Below are positions 44,373-53,158 of a stretch of DNA of 64,000 nt, one piece after another. The position numbers were made by a program, and so were the translations under genes. Within the stretch, counting starts at the first letter, position 1; each line of letters starts with the position of its first letter. The notes beneath the pieces are model-generated. The model did no database searches. It saw nothing but the letters and a program-made list of their open reading frames with translations, and was not told the origin of the DNA. The stretch is from Candidatus Eisenbergiella stercoravium (GTDB taxonomy: Bacteria > Bacillota > Clostridia > Lachnospirales > Lachnospiraceae), in NCBI GenBank assembly GCA_019113175.1, contig DXHY01000001.1, positions 1 to 64,000 of the forward strand. Direction: 5' to 3'.

Positions 44373-45401
44373 TCAGCAGAATACATCATAATTTATGGTC
44401 CGGTAGAACATCTGTCTCACCTGCTCATAGCTTTCCGGATGGCAGCCCAGAATCCACATCAGCTTGGTGAAGACCGCTTCCAGGTTCATGTCGTAGGCCT
44501 CCAGGAGGCGGAACTGCTCCTGAACGCGTTTTCCTACCTCATAGACGCCGATATTGCTTCCTTCATAGGTTACCTGGGTTGTCATGACCACGATCTTTCC
44601 GGAGCCGTATTCTTTCATCTGCGTCTCAAACTCCTGAAGGATGCTGTCCGGAATACCGCCTACGCCGAAGCTCTCCACAATAATGCCGTTATAACGGGAA
44701 AAAATCTCCTTGAGAATGAGCGGGGAGATTCCCGGCGTGAGCTTCAGAAGGAACACCTGCGGATCCATTTCATGATAAAAGACGGGGCCGCCATCCAATT
44801 TTCTCGGCTCGATGTAACGCACCAGATGCTCATCGCGCATCACCGCAAGCTCCGGATAATTGATGCTGGAAAAGGCGTTGTAGCTCATGCTTTTCGTTTT
44901 CTTCGCCCGGGTTCCGGCGATGATTTTCCCGCCAAATACCAGGCTGACCCCGCTGGAGGCATCGTCCAGCGCATACAGAATACTGTCCCTCAGATTCATG
45001 CGGGCATCTGAAATCTCCATCTCCAGCGGGCGCTGGGAGCCGGTGAGAACGATGGGTTTGGGAGAGTTCTGTATCATATAGGACAGGGCCGCCGCCGTAT
45101 AGGCCATGGTATCCGTTCCATGACAGACGATGAAGCCGTCGTATTCCCAGTAATGGGTTTCAATCTCCCGCGCGATCTGCTTCCAGTGCTCACAGGTCAT
45201 ATTGGTGCTGTCAATTCGGAACAGATTTCTGGCCTCCAGAGTGCAGAGCCTTTCCATGTCCGGAAGCACATTAAGAATATCCTCCGCCGTGAGCGTGGGC
45301 ACCAGGCCATGGCTTGTCATGTGGGAGGCAATGGTTCCGCCTGTGGTCAAAAGTAAGATGCGTTTTCCCGCCATCTGCCGTGTCATTCCTTTCTCTTCCA
45401 T
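44373..45401 (-). CDS. ansA: L-asparaginase, type I
   Basis: A 342-residue asparaginase that hydrolyses asparagine to aspartate and ammonia in the cytoplasm (no signal peptide). The first catalytic Thr is in LLTTGGTIASH and the second in VCHGTDTMAYTA, with the conserved LTGSQRPLEMEISDARMNLR following. Several in-frame starts exist: ATG at 45401, at 45386 (directly after AAAGGA) or at 45374 (MAGKRILLL, closest to the typical protein start). I keep the longest. It follows the 109-residue gene by six bases and is certainly in its operon. Confidence 0.92.
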   Translation of the reverse strand: MEEKGMTRQMAGKRILLLTTGGTIASHMTSHGLVPTLTAEDILNVLPDMERLCTLEARNLFRIDSTNMTCEHWKQIAREIETHYWEYDGFIVCHGTDTMAYTAAALSYMIQNSPKPIVLTGSQRPLEMEISDARMNLRDSILYALDDASSGVSLVFGGKIIAGTRAKKTKSMSYNAFSSINYPELAVMRDEHLVRYIEPRKLDGGPVFYHEMDPQVFLLKLTPGISPLILKEIFSRYNGIIVESFGVGGIPDSILQEFETQMKEYGSGKIVVMTTQVTYEGSNIGVYEVGKRVQEQFRLLEAYDMNLEAVFTKLMWILGCHPESYEQVRQMFYRTINYDVFC

Positions 45402-45407
45402 TTCTGT

Positions 45408-45737
45408 CTATTTCTGCCAGGGCCGGGTTTCCTCCAGCCCCATCCGGTAAAGCTCCTGTACCTGTTCGTCGTACATGGCTTCCGGTTTGTAGGCACGGAG
45501 CATCCTGAGCAGATTTTGCTCCCGTGCATCCTGCGGCTGCCATCCTTTCAGAGCAGCCAGGGTGCCCTCCTGCATCGCTTCCGGTGTTTCATAGATTCCG
45601 GCGGAGGCACCGGGTATTTTGCCGGAGAGCTTTTCCAGCAGGCCGCAGATATATGCCATTTCATAATTTCCCGTGATCACGTTTGTATCATGATCCGCCT
45701 TGATAATCACTGCCATTCTCGCAAGAACCGGTACCAT
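45408..45737 (-). CDS. Conserved hypothetical protein, co-transcribed with asparaginase
   Basis: I do not recognise a family. The 109-residue product begins VPVLARMAVIIKADHDTNVI and is mostly helical, with no signal peptide or cysteine cluster. The ATG at 45737 follows a perfect AGGAGG. Stop and the next start are six bases apart, so it is translated together with asparaginase; a role linked to asparagine use is only an inference. Confidence 0.75.
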   Translation of the reverse strand: MVPVLARMAVIIKADHDTNVITGNYEMAYICGLLEKLSGKIPGASAGIYETPEAMQEGTLAALKGWQPQDAREQNLLRMLRAYKPEAMYDEQVQELYRMGLEETRPWQK

Positions 45738-45823
45738 TATTTACCTCCTGTAAAAAGCCGGTACATGCTGCCTCTTTTTGCTGTCAGGTATTGTCACGTA
45801 TATAGGAGGCAGATCCGCGCGTC

Positions 45824-47182
45824 TCATTCTGCAGACTGCGGAGGAACGGAGTTACCGCTCACCGCGCGTATGATCGCTTTGGGATAGACCCTTTCCATCC
45901 GTTCGTCCGGAAAATGTTCATCCAGCATCTCTCCCACCACAGTCTGCGGCTCTTCTCCAATATATCTGGAACTGTATCGCATGAGCGCCATGGCGGAGAT
46001 CAGCATGTCAAATACCATGAATACAATCAGAATCCAGCTGATCCAGATGCCGGGCTTTTTGGGGATTTTTTCAATGAGCCTGGAAAAGAACGGATATACG
46101 TAGCGGATCCAGATCACGGAAGCAAAGCCCCAGAAAAAGCAGTACAGCAGGTTGATGCGTCCGCCCAGATTGAAGGGCAGCTTACTGTAATCCCAGAATA
46201 CGGCACCGAAGACGATTTCCGAAAGGACGCTGCAGATGTATTCATAAGCGCCGCCGACCACCGTCCCGAATATGAAAATGTAGCGGTCGCTCTTATCCTT
46301 ATGCCGATGGAGCATCATGGTTAAAAGAACGACGGCAAAGCCCCATACCACACTGAAGGGGCCATACACGAGACTGCTCCGGCTCATCCAGTAGCCCATG
46401 GTGACCCGGCAGAAAATGGTTTCCACAAGATCTCCCAGCAGGGATCCGATAAAAAACAGCCAGAACAGCTTGTAGAAGCCACAGCCTTCGGCAAACACTT
46501 CGCTCCTGGCTTTTTTCTGATGGGCGGCAAACAGGCCGTTTTCCCCTTCCGTCGTCAGGTTCGGAAATGCCTTTGTCATACGCTTAATAATGCTGCGGGA
46601 AATGGCTCCGCCCACCTTGTTGGAAACCTTCTGCATACCCGCCGCAAAGCCTTCGATCCGGCTGTTCTTCTGTACTCTCAGTATTGTCCAGGATACGGCA
46701 AAAAAATCAAGCAGACACAGAATGCTGAGCACGATCGCTGCCGTTCTTTCCACCCAGAGGGGAAGGAATTCAAACAGCTGCCTCAGCCAGGGCTGCAGGA
46801 AGGTAATGCAGACTGCGGCGGCAATGCCCCACAGACAGGAAAAGGGAAGGCAGACATATCCGCCAAGATTGCTCTTGTAATCGGAATAATCCCACCATTT
46901 ACAGTGGAACACCTTTTCCATCAGCGCTCCCGTGAAAAATTCCAGAACAACAGCTACAGCGCCGCAGCCCAGGGCAAGAAAAAGAAAGGAGTCCAGCTCA
47001 GGGCCAAAAAAGATCAGAACAATAACCATGCCAAAACCGTAAACAGGACAAACCGGCCCGTTCAGGAATCCACGGTTCATAAACTTTTTATGCCGCACCG
47101 CCGCATAGGCAATTTCAGCACACCATCCCAGAAAGGAATAAAGAAAAAAATACAAAATCAACTCATAAATACCGTATCTCAT
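45824..47182 (-). CDS. Membrane protein with tandem ABC-transporter type IV (CmpB-like) domains
   Basis: A 452-residue multi-spanning protein. The first half (about 1-170) starts LILYFFLYSFLGWCAEIAYA and contains NRGFLNGPVCPVYGFG and YKSNLGGYVCLPFSCLWG; the second half (about 230-400) repeats the plan with FFIGSLLGDLVETIF, SRSSLVYGPFSVVWGF and FNLGGRINLLYCFFWG. This is the layout of the putative ABC-transporter type IV family (PF06541-like), here duplicated in one chain. Transport activity is not proven for the family; no ATPase gene is adjacent. It lies 23 bases after the AraC regulator. Confidence 0.85.
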   Translation of the reverse strand: MRYGIYELILYFFLYSFLGWCAEIAYAAVRHKKFMNRGFLNGPVCPVYGFGMVIVLIFFGPELDSFLFLALGCGAVAVVLEFFTGALMEKVFHCKWWDYSDYKSNLGGYVCLPFSCLWGIAAAVCITFLQPWLRQLFEFLPLWVERTAAIVLSILCLLDFFAVSWTILRVQKNSRIEGFAAGMQKVSNKVGGAISRSIIKRMTKAFPNLTTEGENGLFAAHQKKARSEVFAEGCGFYKLFWLFFIGSLLGDLVETIFCRVTMGYWMSRSSLVYGPFSVVWGFAVVLLTMMLHRHKDKSDRYIFIFGTVVGGAYEYICSVLSEIVFGAVFWDYSKLPFNLGGRINLLYCFFWGFASVIWIRYVYPFFSRLIEKIPKKPGIWISWILIVFMVFDMLISAMALMRYSSRYIGEEPQTVVGEMLDEHFPDERMERVYPKAIIRAVSGNSVPPQSAE

Positions 47183-47205
47183 GCAGTTCTCCTCAAGTCG
47201 TCTGC

Positions 47206-48015
47206 TCAGCCCCTGCGCATCAGCTTTCTATATGCACTCGGGGTCATGTTCATCTGTCGTCTGAAATATTTGGTAAAGTAAAACTGATCGGAAAATCCCA
47301 GCTTTTCCGCAACCGCAGCGATGCTGTCATCCCCGGAAAGGAGCATCCTGCAGGCTCTGTCCAGAACCAGCCTGCTCAGATAAGAGCCAGGTGTCATGCC
47401 CGTTTCCGACCGGAAACGTTTGGACAGAGTGCTTTCTGATACATGGAGCTGTCCTGCCAGCTCTCTGATGTGGCTTGATGCGCTGACCGGATTTTGAGCC
47501 AGAAAAAAGAACCGCTGGATCAGCTCGGAGCAGTTCTGCCCCGGAAACTCATGAAGATCCTCAGCTTCAGCAAAGCCGGAAAGAGTTTCCCAGATCAGCC
47601 CCTCCAGCCGGAAGGCATCTGAGATCCGCTTAGATTCATACAGTTCAAGAGCCAGAGCTGCGCTCCTCTCTCCGTCCTTCTTTTCCAGAATATTCTCACA
47701 CCCGCGAAAAAAATCCATGCCGTTTGGCCCGTTTACATTTACATGAAAAAAAAGCTGTTCCATATAGTTTTCACAGGAGTAACCGAAATTCAGACCTGCG
47801 GGGATCAGGTAGATACCGCCCTTCTGAAGCCGCAGAGTTCCTTTTCCCTGATGGACGAGTCCTTCCCCCTTCAGAATGAAGTAAAGCCTGGAAAAGGGAG
47901 AGCAGACATTATCTGCCCGCCATTCCGGCCCCGTTTCAGCCCGCCCGGCATAAATGATATTCAGTTCAAAGATTTTCCATACCTGAAGGGCTTTCTGGTT
48001 TTCTGAAATCCGCAT
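47206..48015 (-). CDS. AraC family transcriptional regulator
   Basis: A 269-residue regulator. The N-terminal cupin (about 15-150) has GEGLVHQGKGTLRLQKGGIY, the ligand-binding barrel of sugar-type AraC proteins. The C-terminal double helix-turn-helix (about 170-269) shows IRELAGQLHVSESTLSKRF and then IAAVAEKLGFSDQFYFTKYF. It is divergent from the fucosidase gene across 176 bases and is its most likely regulator, with fucose or a fucosylated sugar as effector by inference. Confidence 0.9.
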   Translation of the reverse strand: MRISENQKALQVWKIFELNIIYAGRAETGPEWRADNVCSPFSRLYFILKGEGLVHQGKGTLRLQKGGIYLIPAGLNFGYSCENYMEQLFFHVNVNGPNGMDFFRGCENILEKKDGERSAALALELYESKRISDAFRLEGLIWETLSGFAEAEDLHEFPGQNCSELIQRFFFLAQNPVSASSHIRELAGQLHVSESTLSKRFRSETGMTPGSYLSRLVLDRACRMLLSGDDSIAAVAEKLGFSDQFYFTKYFRRQMNMTPSAYRKLMRRG

Positions 48016-48049
48016 ACCGAAAACTCCATATTTTGTCCGTTTTTTTCCA

Positions 48050-48078
48050 TGTCACTTTTCCTGCCCTTTTTTTACAAT
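48050..48078 (+). promoter_or_regulatory. Candidate fucosidase promoter
   Basis: TGTCAC (48050-48055) and TACAAT (48073-48078) are 17 bases apart. The weak -35 would fit activator dependence. A GCCGG/CCGGC hairpin lies in the leader near 48094-48110. Confidence 0.45.
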
Positions 48079-48191
48079 AAAGAAAAGCTGCTTTGCCGGT
48101 TTTCTCCGGCAGCAGAAACCGGAATATACCGCAAAGTATACACAGGCGTCAGCCTGACGGAAGCGAAAATGCTTCAGAAAGAGAGGTAATA

Positions 48192-49520
48192 ATGTCAAGC
48201 TATGTAACCCGCAAAACACCCGGCGACACCGCATGGTTTACCCATGACCGTTTCGGAATGTTCATCCACTTCGGTCTTTACGCACTGCCCGCACGCCATG
48301 AATGGATCAAAACCCGTGAGGAAATTCCGGAGGAGAAATATGACCTCTATTTTAAACATTTCAATCCGGATCTCTGCGATCCCCGTGACTGGGCGAGGCA
48401 GGCAAAGGCCGCGGGCATGAAATACGCGGTTCTGACCACCAAGCATCATGAGGGCTTCTGTCTGTTTGACAGCAAATATACGGATTACAAGTCCACCAAT
48501 ACTCCCTGCGGCAGGGATCTGGTGCGTGAATATGTGGACGCCTTCCGGGCGGAGGGGCTCCGTGTCGGATTCTACTATTCCCTGATCGACTGGCATCATC
48601 CGGAGTTTCCCATCGACATGAACCATCCCCGCCGGGATGATCCGGATGCCTTCGAGCAGAGCCAGGGCCGCGACATGAAGAAGTACGCACAGTATATGCG
48701 CGATCAGGTTACAGAGCTTCTGACCAATTACGGAAAAATCGACATCCTGTGGTTTGATTTCTCCTACAGTGACTACAACGGAACCGGAGACAGGGCCTGG
48801 ATGAAGGGCAAGGGAAAGGACGACTGGGAGGCTGAAAAGCTCATCGATCTCGCCCGTTCTCTCCAGCCCGGCATCATCATCGATAACCGGACGGGAATCG
48901 ATCAGGATCTCTGGACGCCTGAACAGTATCAGCCAACTCAGTGGATGACCCATCCGAAAACAGGAGAGCTTGTCACCTGGGAGGCCTGTCAGACCTTTTC
49001 CGGCTCCTGGGGCTACTATCGGGACGAGCAGACCTGGAAATCCCCGGAAATGCTCATCCGCATGCTGGTCAACACCGTCTCCTGCGGCGGCAACCTGCTG
49101 ATGAATGTAGGTCCCACCGGCAGAGGTTATCTGGATTACCGCGCCGAAGAAGCACTTCAGGTGTATGCTGACTGGATGAAGTACAACAGCCGTTCCATTT
49201 ATGGCTGCACCATGGCCGAACCGGAATTTACTGCTCCTGCAGACTGCCGCTATACCCAGAGCGTGGATGGAAGCCGCCTGTATGTGCATCTGTTCGCCTA
49301 TCCCTTCGCCCATCTGCGTCTTCCGGGTCTGGGCGGCAGGGTGGAATATGCTCAGTTTTTGCACGACGCCAGCGAAGTGCTTTTCACGGAAGGGCAGATC
49401 GATCATTTTTCTGCCAAAGAGGAAAAAGGAAATGCGGATGATCTGATCCTCTATCTTCCTCCGGTAAAGCCTCACACTCTGGTGCCGGTTATCGAGCTGT
49501 TCCTGAAACAGGAAAAATGA
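48192..49520 (+). CDS. Alpha-L-fucosidase (GH29)
   Basis: A 442-residue GH29 enzyme releasing L-fucose from glycans. The conserved opening WFTHDRFGMFIHFGLYALPA, then ARQAKAAGMKYAVLTTKHHE and GFCLFDS, and the nucleophile Asp in DILWFDFSY are all present; VSCGGNLLMNVGPTGRG closes the barrel. There is no signal peptide, so it should act in the cytoplasm on imported oligosaccharides. Start at 48192 follows AGAGAGG. Next to an AraC regulator and in the same region as a fucokinase-type enzyme, it points to use of host mucin fucose. Confidence 0.93.
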   Translation: MSSYVTRKTPGDTAWFTHDRFGMFIHFGLYALPARHEWIKTREEIPEEKYDLYFKHFNPDLCDPRDWARQAKAAGMKYAVLTTKHHEGFCLFDSKYTDYKSTNTPCGRDLVREYVDAFRAEGLRVGFYYSLIDWHHPEFPIDMNHPRRDDPDAFEQSQGRDMKKYAQYMRDQVTELLTNYGKIDILWFDFSYSDYNGTGDRAWMKGKGKDDWEAEKLIDLARSLQPGIIIDNRTGIDQDLWTPEQYQPTQWMTHPKTGELVTWEACQTFSGSWGYYRDEQTWKSPEMLIRMLVNTVSCGGNLLMNVGPTGRGYLDYRAEEALQVYADWMKYNSRSIYGCTMAEPEFTAPADCRYTQSVDGSRLYVHLFAYPFAHLRLPGLGGRVEYAQFLHDASEVLFTEGQIDHFSAKEEKGNADDLILYLPPVKPHTLVPVIELFLKQEK

Positions 49521-49548
49521 CCAGGACAGAATTGGATGATCCATTTTA

Positions 49549-49572
49549 CCGGCCCGCCGAACAGCGGGCCGG
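49549..49572. terminator. GC hairpin between fucosidase and xpt
   Basis: CCGGCCCGC / GCGGGCCGG with a six-base loop. T-runs are weak on both strands, so termination is likely but not certain for the two convergent genes. Confidence 0.5.
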
Positions 49573-49603
49573 ATTCCAGCGGGCGGTTCCGGTTTTCAGC
49601 TTT

Positions 49604-50179
49604 TCAGCGAAACCGGATCTCGCCCGTTTTTTCATCCATGGAATCGATGATGGCCAGAGATTCCAGATGAATCCCCTCTCTGCGCAGCCGCTCTCCTCCC
49701 GGCTGAAAGCCCTTTTCAATCACGATTCCCGCTCCCACCAGCACTGCTCCGGCATCCTTTACCAGACGGGCCAGCCCTTCCAGCGCCTTTCCATTAGCAA
49801 GAAAATCATCGATCAAAAGCACACGGTCATTTGGCCGCAGGTATTCCTTCGACACGATGATATCGTACGTTTTTCCATGGGTAAAGGATTCTACCTGTGT
49901 GCGGTAAACATCTGCGTCAATATTTTTTGTCTGCGTCTTCTTGGCAAATACAGCAGGTACATGGAATGCCAGCGCTGTCAGGCAGGCGATACCGATTCCG
50001 GACGCCTCTATGGTCAAAATCTTCGTAACCTCATCCCCTGAAAAACGACGCCTGAATTCATTTCCGATCTCAGCAAACAGCTCCACATCCATCTGGTGAT
50101 TCAGAAATCCGTCCACCTTCAGCACTCCGCCCGCCCTGACCCTGCCGTCGCGGCGGATTCTTTCCTTCAGTAATTCCAT
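49604..50179 (-). CDS. xpt: Xanthine phosphoribosyltransferase
   Basis: A 191-residue purine salvage enzyme making XMP from xanthine and PRPP. The type I PRTase motif is VLLIDDFLANGKALEGL (PRPP loop), the N-terminal part DGRVRAGGVLKVDGFLNHQM and EASGIGIACLTALAFHVPAV is characteristic of Xpt, and K-KTQTK carries the flexible-loop lysines. Length is standard. No purine riboswitch is seen upstream; an extended -10 promoter TGGTATACT lies at about 50221-50229. Confidence 0.95.
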   Translation of the reverse strand: MELLKERIRRDGRVRAGGVLKVDGFLNHQMDVELFAEIGNEFRRRFSGDEVTKILTIEASGIGIACLTALAFHVPAVFAKKTQTKNIDADVYRTQVESFTHGKTYDIIVSKEYLRPNDRVLLIDDFLANGKALEGLARLVKDAGAVLVGAGIVIEKGFQPGGERLRREGIHLESLAIIDSMDEKTGEIRFR

Positions 50180-50341
50180 TTTTCCCTCTCTTTTGTTTCA
50201 AATGTCGGGCTACGCAGAGTAGTATACCATATTGGAATGCAAAAAGCATCCCTGAATTCCACTCCGATTGCTTGTCCCGCAGATTTAAATATGTTAAGAT
50301 GAAAGAACTGATAACAATATAAGAAAAAACGAGGGATACTT

Positions 50342-51136
50342 ATGATTATGTATGCAGTTTTTTTACTGGTCAGCTTTGGAGCATGCGTGGTTGGCGCTAT
50401 CTGCGGCATTGGAGGCGGTGTCATCATTAAGCCTGTGCTCGATTCCTTTGGCCTTCTGAGCGTTTCCACCATCAGCTTTCTTTCCGGCTGCACGGTGCTT
50501 TCCATGACCTGCTATTCCGTCATCAAATCCAGACTGAGCGGGAATTCGCTGATTGAGATGCGCTCCGGCTCCATTCTTGCCGTTGGCGCCGCAGTGGGAG
50601 GCATTGCAGGAAAAGAGCTTTTTGACAGGATCAGCACTGCCTTTGCCAGTCAGAACATGGTGGGTGCGGTTCAGGCGGCCTGTCTGATGGTAATTACCCT
50701 CTGGACACTGGTCTGCACCGTAAGGAAGGACAGGCTTCATACCTGCATCGTAAAGCATCCTGTTCCCATATTTCTGATCGGTCTGATTCTGGGAATCTTT
50801 TCTTCGTTCCTCGGCATCGGAGGAGGGCCGATCAATCTGGTCGTGCTGTTCATCTTCTTTTCCATGGATACGAAAACAGCTGCGGAAAATTCCCTGTACA
50901 TCATCCTGTTTTCCCAGGCGGCCAGCACGCTGAAAACGGTTCTGCAGGGAAAGGTCCCGGATTTTCAGCTTCCACTTTTCATCGGAATGGTGATCTGTGG
51001 AATTCTGGGAGGCATCGTCGGCCGCAGAATCAATTCCAGGATCGATGAAAAAACGGTGCAGAAGCTTTTCATCGGAATCATGGTCGTCATCGTTCTGATC
51101 AATATCTACAATATCTGCAAATATACAATTATGTAA
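50342..51136 (+). CDS. TauE/SafE family membrane exporter
   Basis: A 264-residue protein with about seven membrane helices and the two repeated glycine motifs of the family: GAICGIGGGVIIKPVLDSFG near the start and GIFSSFLGIGGGPINLVVLF after the middle. Members export sulfite, sulfoacetate or other small anions. ATG at 50342 follows GAGGGA. It lies 23 bases before the anSME-like gene, so the two form an operon; the pairing suggests handling of sulfate or sulfite groups freed from host glycans (inference). Confidence 0.9.
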   Translation: MIMYAVFLLVSFGACVVGAICGIGGGVIIKPVLDSFGLLSVSTISFLSGCTVLSMTCYSVIKSRLSGNSLIEMRSGSILAVGAAVGGIAGKELFDRISTAFASQNMVGAVQAACLMVITLWTLVCTVRKDRLHTCIVKHPVPIFLIGLILGIFSSFLGIGGGPINLVVLFIFFSMDTKTAAENSLYIILFSQAASTLKTVLQGKVPDFQLPLFIGMVICGILGGIVGRRINSRIDEKTVQKLFIGIMVVIVLINIYNICKYTIM

Positions 51137-51159
51137 TAACGCAAAAGGAGCCATCAACA

Positions 51160-52287
51160 ATGTCGAAACAGCCTGCTATCACTCTTCTGATCAAACCTGC
51201 CTCCGGAAGCTGCAATCTGCGCTGCCGCTACTGCTTCTATGCGGATGAAATGAATCTCAGAAGCGAACCCACCCGCGGCTTCATGAGTGGGAAGACACTG
51301 GAACTTCTGGTGGAAAAAACGCTGCGGCAGGTCTCTCATACAGCCTCGTTCGCTTTTCAGGGAGGGGAGCCCACTCTTGTGGGGCTGGATTTCTACAGAC
51401 ATCTGGTCGAACTGGAAAAGAAATATAATGCAGACGGAATTACGATCAACAACAGTCTTCAGACCAACGGTATCGTGCTGGATGAGGAATGGGCGCAGTT
51501 CCTTCATGACAATCATTTTCTGGTGGGCCTGTCTCTTGACGGCTATGAGGAGCTTCACGATGAAAACCGGAAGTTTCCGGACGGAACCGGAAGCTTTTCG
51601 AGGGTGTTGGAAACGGCCAGGCTGCTGGAGCGGTATCAGGTGGATTTTAACATCCTGACGGTGGTTACGGCAAAATCCGCAAGACGCATCCGCCGGATCT
51701 ACCGTTTCTTTCAGGATCAGGGCTTTGTCTGGCAGCAGTATATTCCCTGCATCGATCCCTTTGAAGAGAATAAGGGAAGCCTCTCCTATTCTCTCACGCC
51801 GGACCGCTATGGTAAATTTCTGAAGGATCTGTTCGACGACTGGTATGCGGACTGGAAGGCAGGCCGTCCGGTCTATAACCGCACCTTTGAAAACTGGATC
51901 GGCATTCTGATCGGCCAGCCGCCGGAGGCCTGCAGCATGAATGGAATCTGCTCCGATCAGTGGGTGGTGGAGGCGGATGGAACCGTCTATCCCTGTGATT
52001 TTTATGTTCTGGATGAATGGCAGCTGGGAAATATAAGAGAGAATTCCTTTGAAGAAATGAATCAGAAGCGGGAGGAGCTTCAGTTTGTTGCACTCTCCCG
52101 CCATGTGCCGCAGGAATGCCGCTCCTGCCGCTGGTATCCGCTCTGCCGCAACGGCTGCCGCAGGGACCGCACGCTTCTTGCTGACGGCCGCACACCGGGG
52201 CTGAACGCCTACTGCAGCGCGTATCGTGATTTCTTTTCCTATGCGTATCCGAGGCTGGAGGAGATGGCGCGGGCGGTTGGAAGATGA
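51160..52287 (+). CDS. Radical SAM/SPASM protein, anaerobic sulfatase-maturating enzyme type
   Basis: A 375-residue radical SAM enzyme. The AdoMet cluster motif CNLRCRYCFY is near residue 18; GGEPTLVGLDFY follows. The C-terminal SPASM part has the cysteines CSMNGIC...YPCDFY and CRSCRWYPLCRNGCRRD, which would bind two auxiliary [4Fe-4S] clusters. This is the anSME layout, which oxidises Cys or Ser in sulfatases to formylglycine. No sulfatase gene is in the window. A peptide-modifying maturase is the alternative. Start after AAAGGAG. Confidence 0.88.
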   Translation: MSKQPAITLLIKPASGSCNLRCRYCFYADEMNLRSEPTRGFMSGKTLELLVEKTLRQVSHTASFAFQGGEPTLVGLDFYRHLVELEKKYNADGITINNSLQTNGIVLDEEWAQFLHDNHFLVGLSLDGYEELHDENRKFPDGTGSFSRVLETARLLERYQVDFNILTVVTAKSARRIRRIYRFFQDQGFVWQQYIPCIDPFEENKGSLSYSLTPDRYGKFLKDLFDDWYADWKAGRPVYNRTFENWIGILIGQPPEACSMNGICSDQWVVEADGTVYPCDFYVLDEWQLGNIRENSFEEMNQKREELQFVALSRHVPQECRSCRWYPLCRNGCRRDRTLLADGRTPGLNAYCSAYRDFFSYAYPRLEEMARAVGR

Positions 52288-52309
52288 CGGAACCAGGCGC
52301 AGGATGGAA

Positions 52310-53158
52310 TTAGTCCTGTTTTCCCATACATGCTGTACAGAGATCGGATACCGACTGAAGAACCTCTTTCCAGCTGATTCCGGCCGCGTAACTGTTTTTA
52401 CGCTGATAGTTTACCCATAGCTCCTGCATGGTGCTGCTTTTCTCCAGTTCTTTCAGAATACCTGAATACTCCGAAAGAACAGGATCGCTTCCCCGTTTGC
52501 GGCAGGTTGCCCGGACAGCTTCATACAGTACTTTGTAATCGATATGCAGGCTGCAATTCTGTAAAATGTATAAATCATAATAATCTCGCAGCCGTGTGTT
52601 TAACAGTCCGCGAACAAGGATTGTTTCAATTTTTTCTGCCAACACTGTTTCCGGCGTATAGGCCCAAACAGAAATGCTGCGGTCCTCAAACATCAGCCTG
52701 TATTGATATCTGATCTCTGAAGGAGTAATAACATCTCCTGTAGAAAGATCGATTTTCATGGGAATCCTCATAGTTTCCAGCTGAGCTTCAAGAGCCAGTC
52801 GTACACCCTCATATTCTGCATCCTCCATAATGCCGGAAACGCTTTTGATGTGAAAATGCACATTATCTTCCATAGGAACGGCAATAATATTTTCGACAAT
52901 TTCCCTTGCATTTTCAGAATTAAGAGAAAGATTTTTCAGTGTGGTATCAATGTCCATGGTCGCTCTGTTATCCAGTCCAACCATGGAAGAAACAAGCATC
53001 CCGCCTTTTAAAATAAAATTGTCCTTATATTTGGACAGAGAGACGCGTTCCAAGAAGCGTTCCATCATAAAATTACGGATCAGAAGCTGCGCTTTTCCAC
53101 TGTTCCCTTTTGTACGGTTCTGCACCAGAGCTTTCAATTGTCTTGCTGTTTTAATCAT
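52310..53158 (-). CDS. AbiEii-family nucleotidyltransferase toxin
   Basis: A 282-residue toxin of the type IV AbiE system. The nucleotidyltransferase centre is visible as FILKGGMLVSSMVG followed by NRATMDIDTTLKNL (metal-binding D-x-D), and ALLNTRLRDYYDLYIL-like sequence (LVRGLLNTRLRDYYDLYILQ) marks the conserved C-terminal region. These enzymes add nucleotides to tRNA acceptor ends and cause dormancy that blocks phage. Its ATG shares a base with the antitoxin stop, giving coupled translation. Confidence 0.93.
   Translation of the reverse strand: MIKTARQLKALVQNRTKGNSGKAQLLIRNFMMERFLERVSLSKYKDNFILKGGMLVSSMVGLDNRATMDIDTTLKNLSLNSENAREIVENIIAVPMEDNVHFHIKSVSGIMEDAEYEGVRLALEAQLETMRIPMKIDLSTGDVITPSEIRYQYRLMFEDRSISVWAYTPETVLAEKIETILVRGLLNTRLRDYYDLYILQNCSLHIDYKVLYEAVRATCRKRGSDPVLSEYSGILKELEKSSTMQELWVNYQRKNSYAAGISWKEVLQSVSDLCTACMGKQD

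Noticed and set aside
48195-49544. 449-codon minus-strand frame opposite the fucosidase
   Set aside because: Shadow of a conserved GH29 gene; no domain.
50180-50341. Purine riboswitch upstream of xpt
   Set aside because: The leader is only about 35 bases after a clear extended -10 element and lacks the aptamer core.
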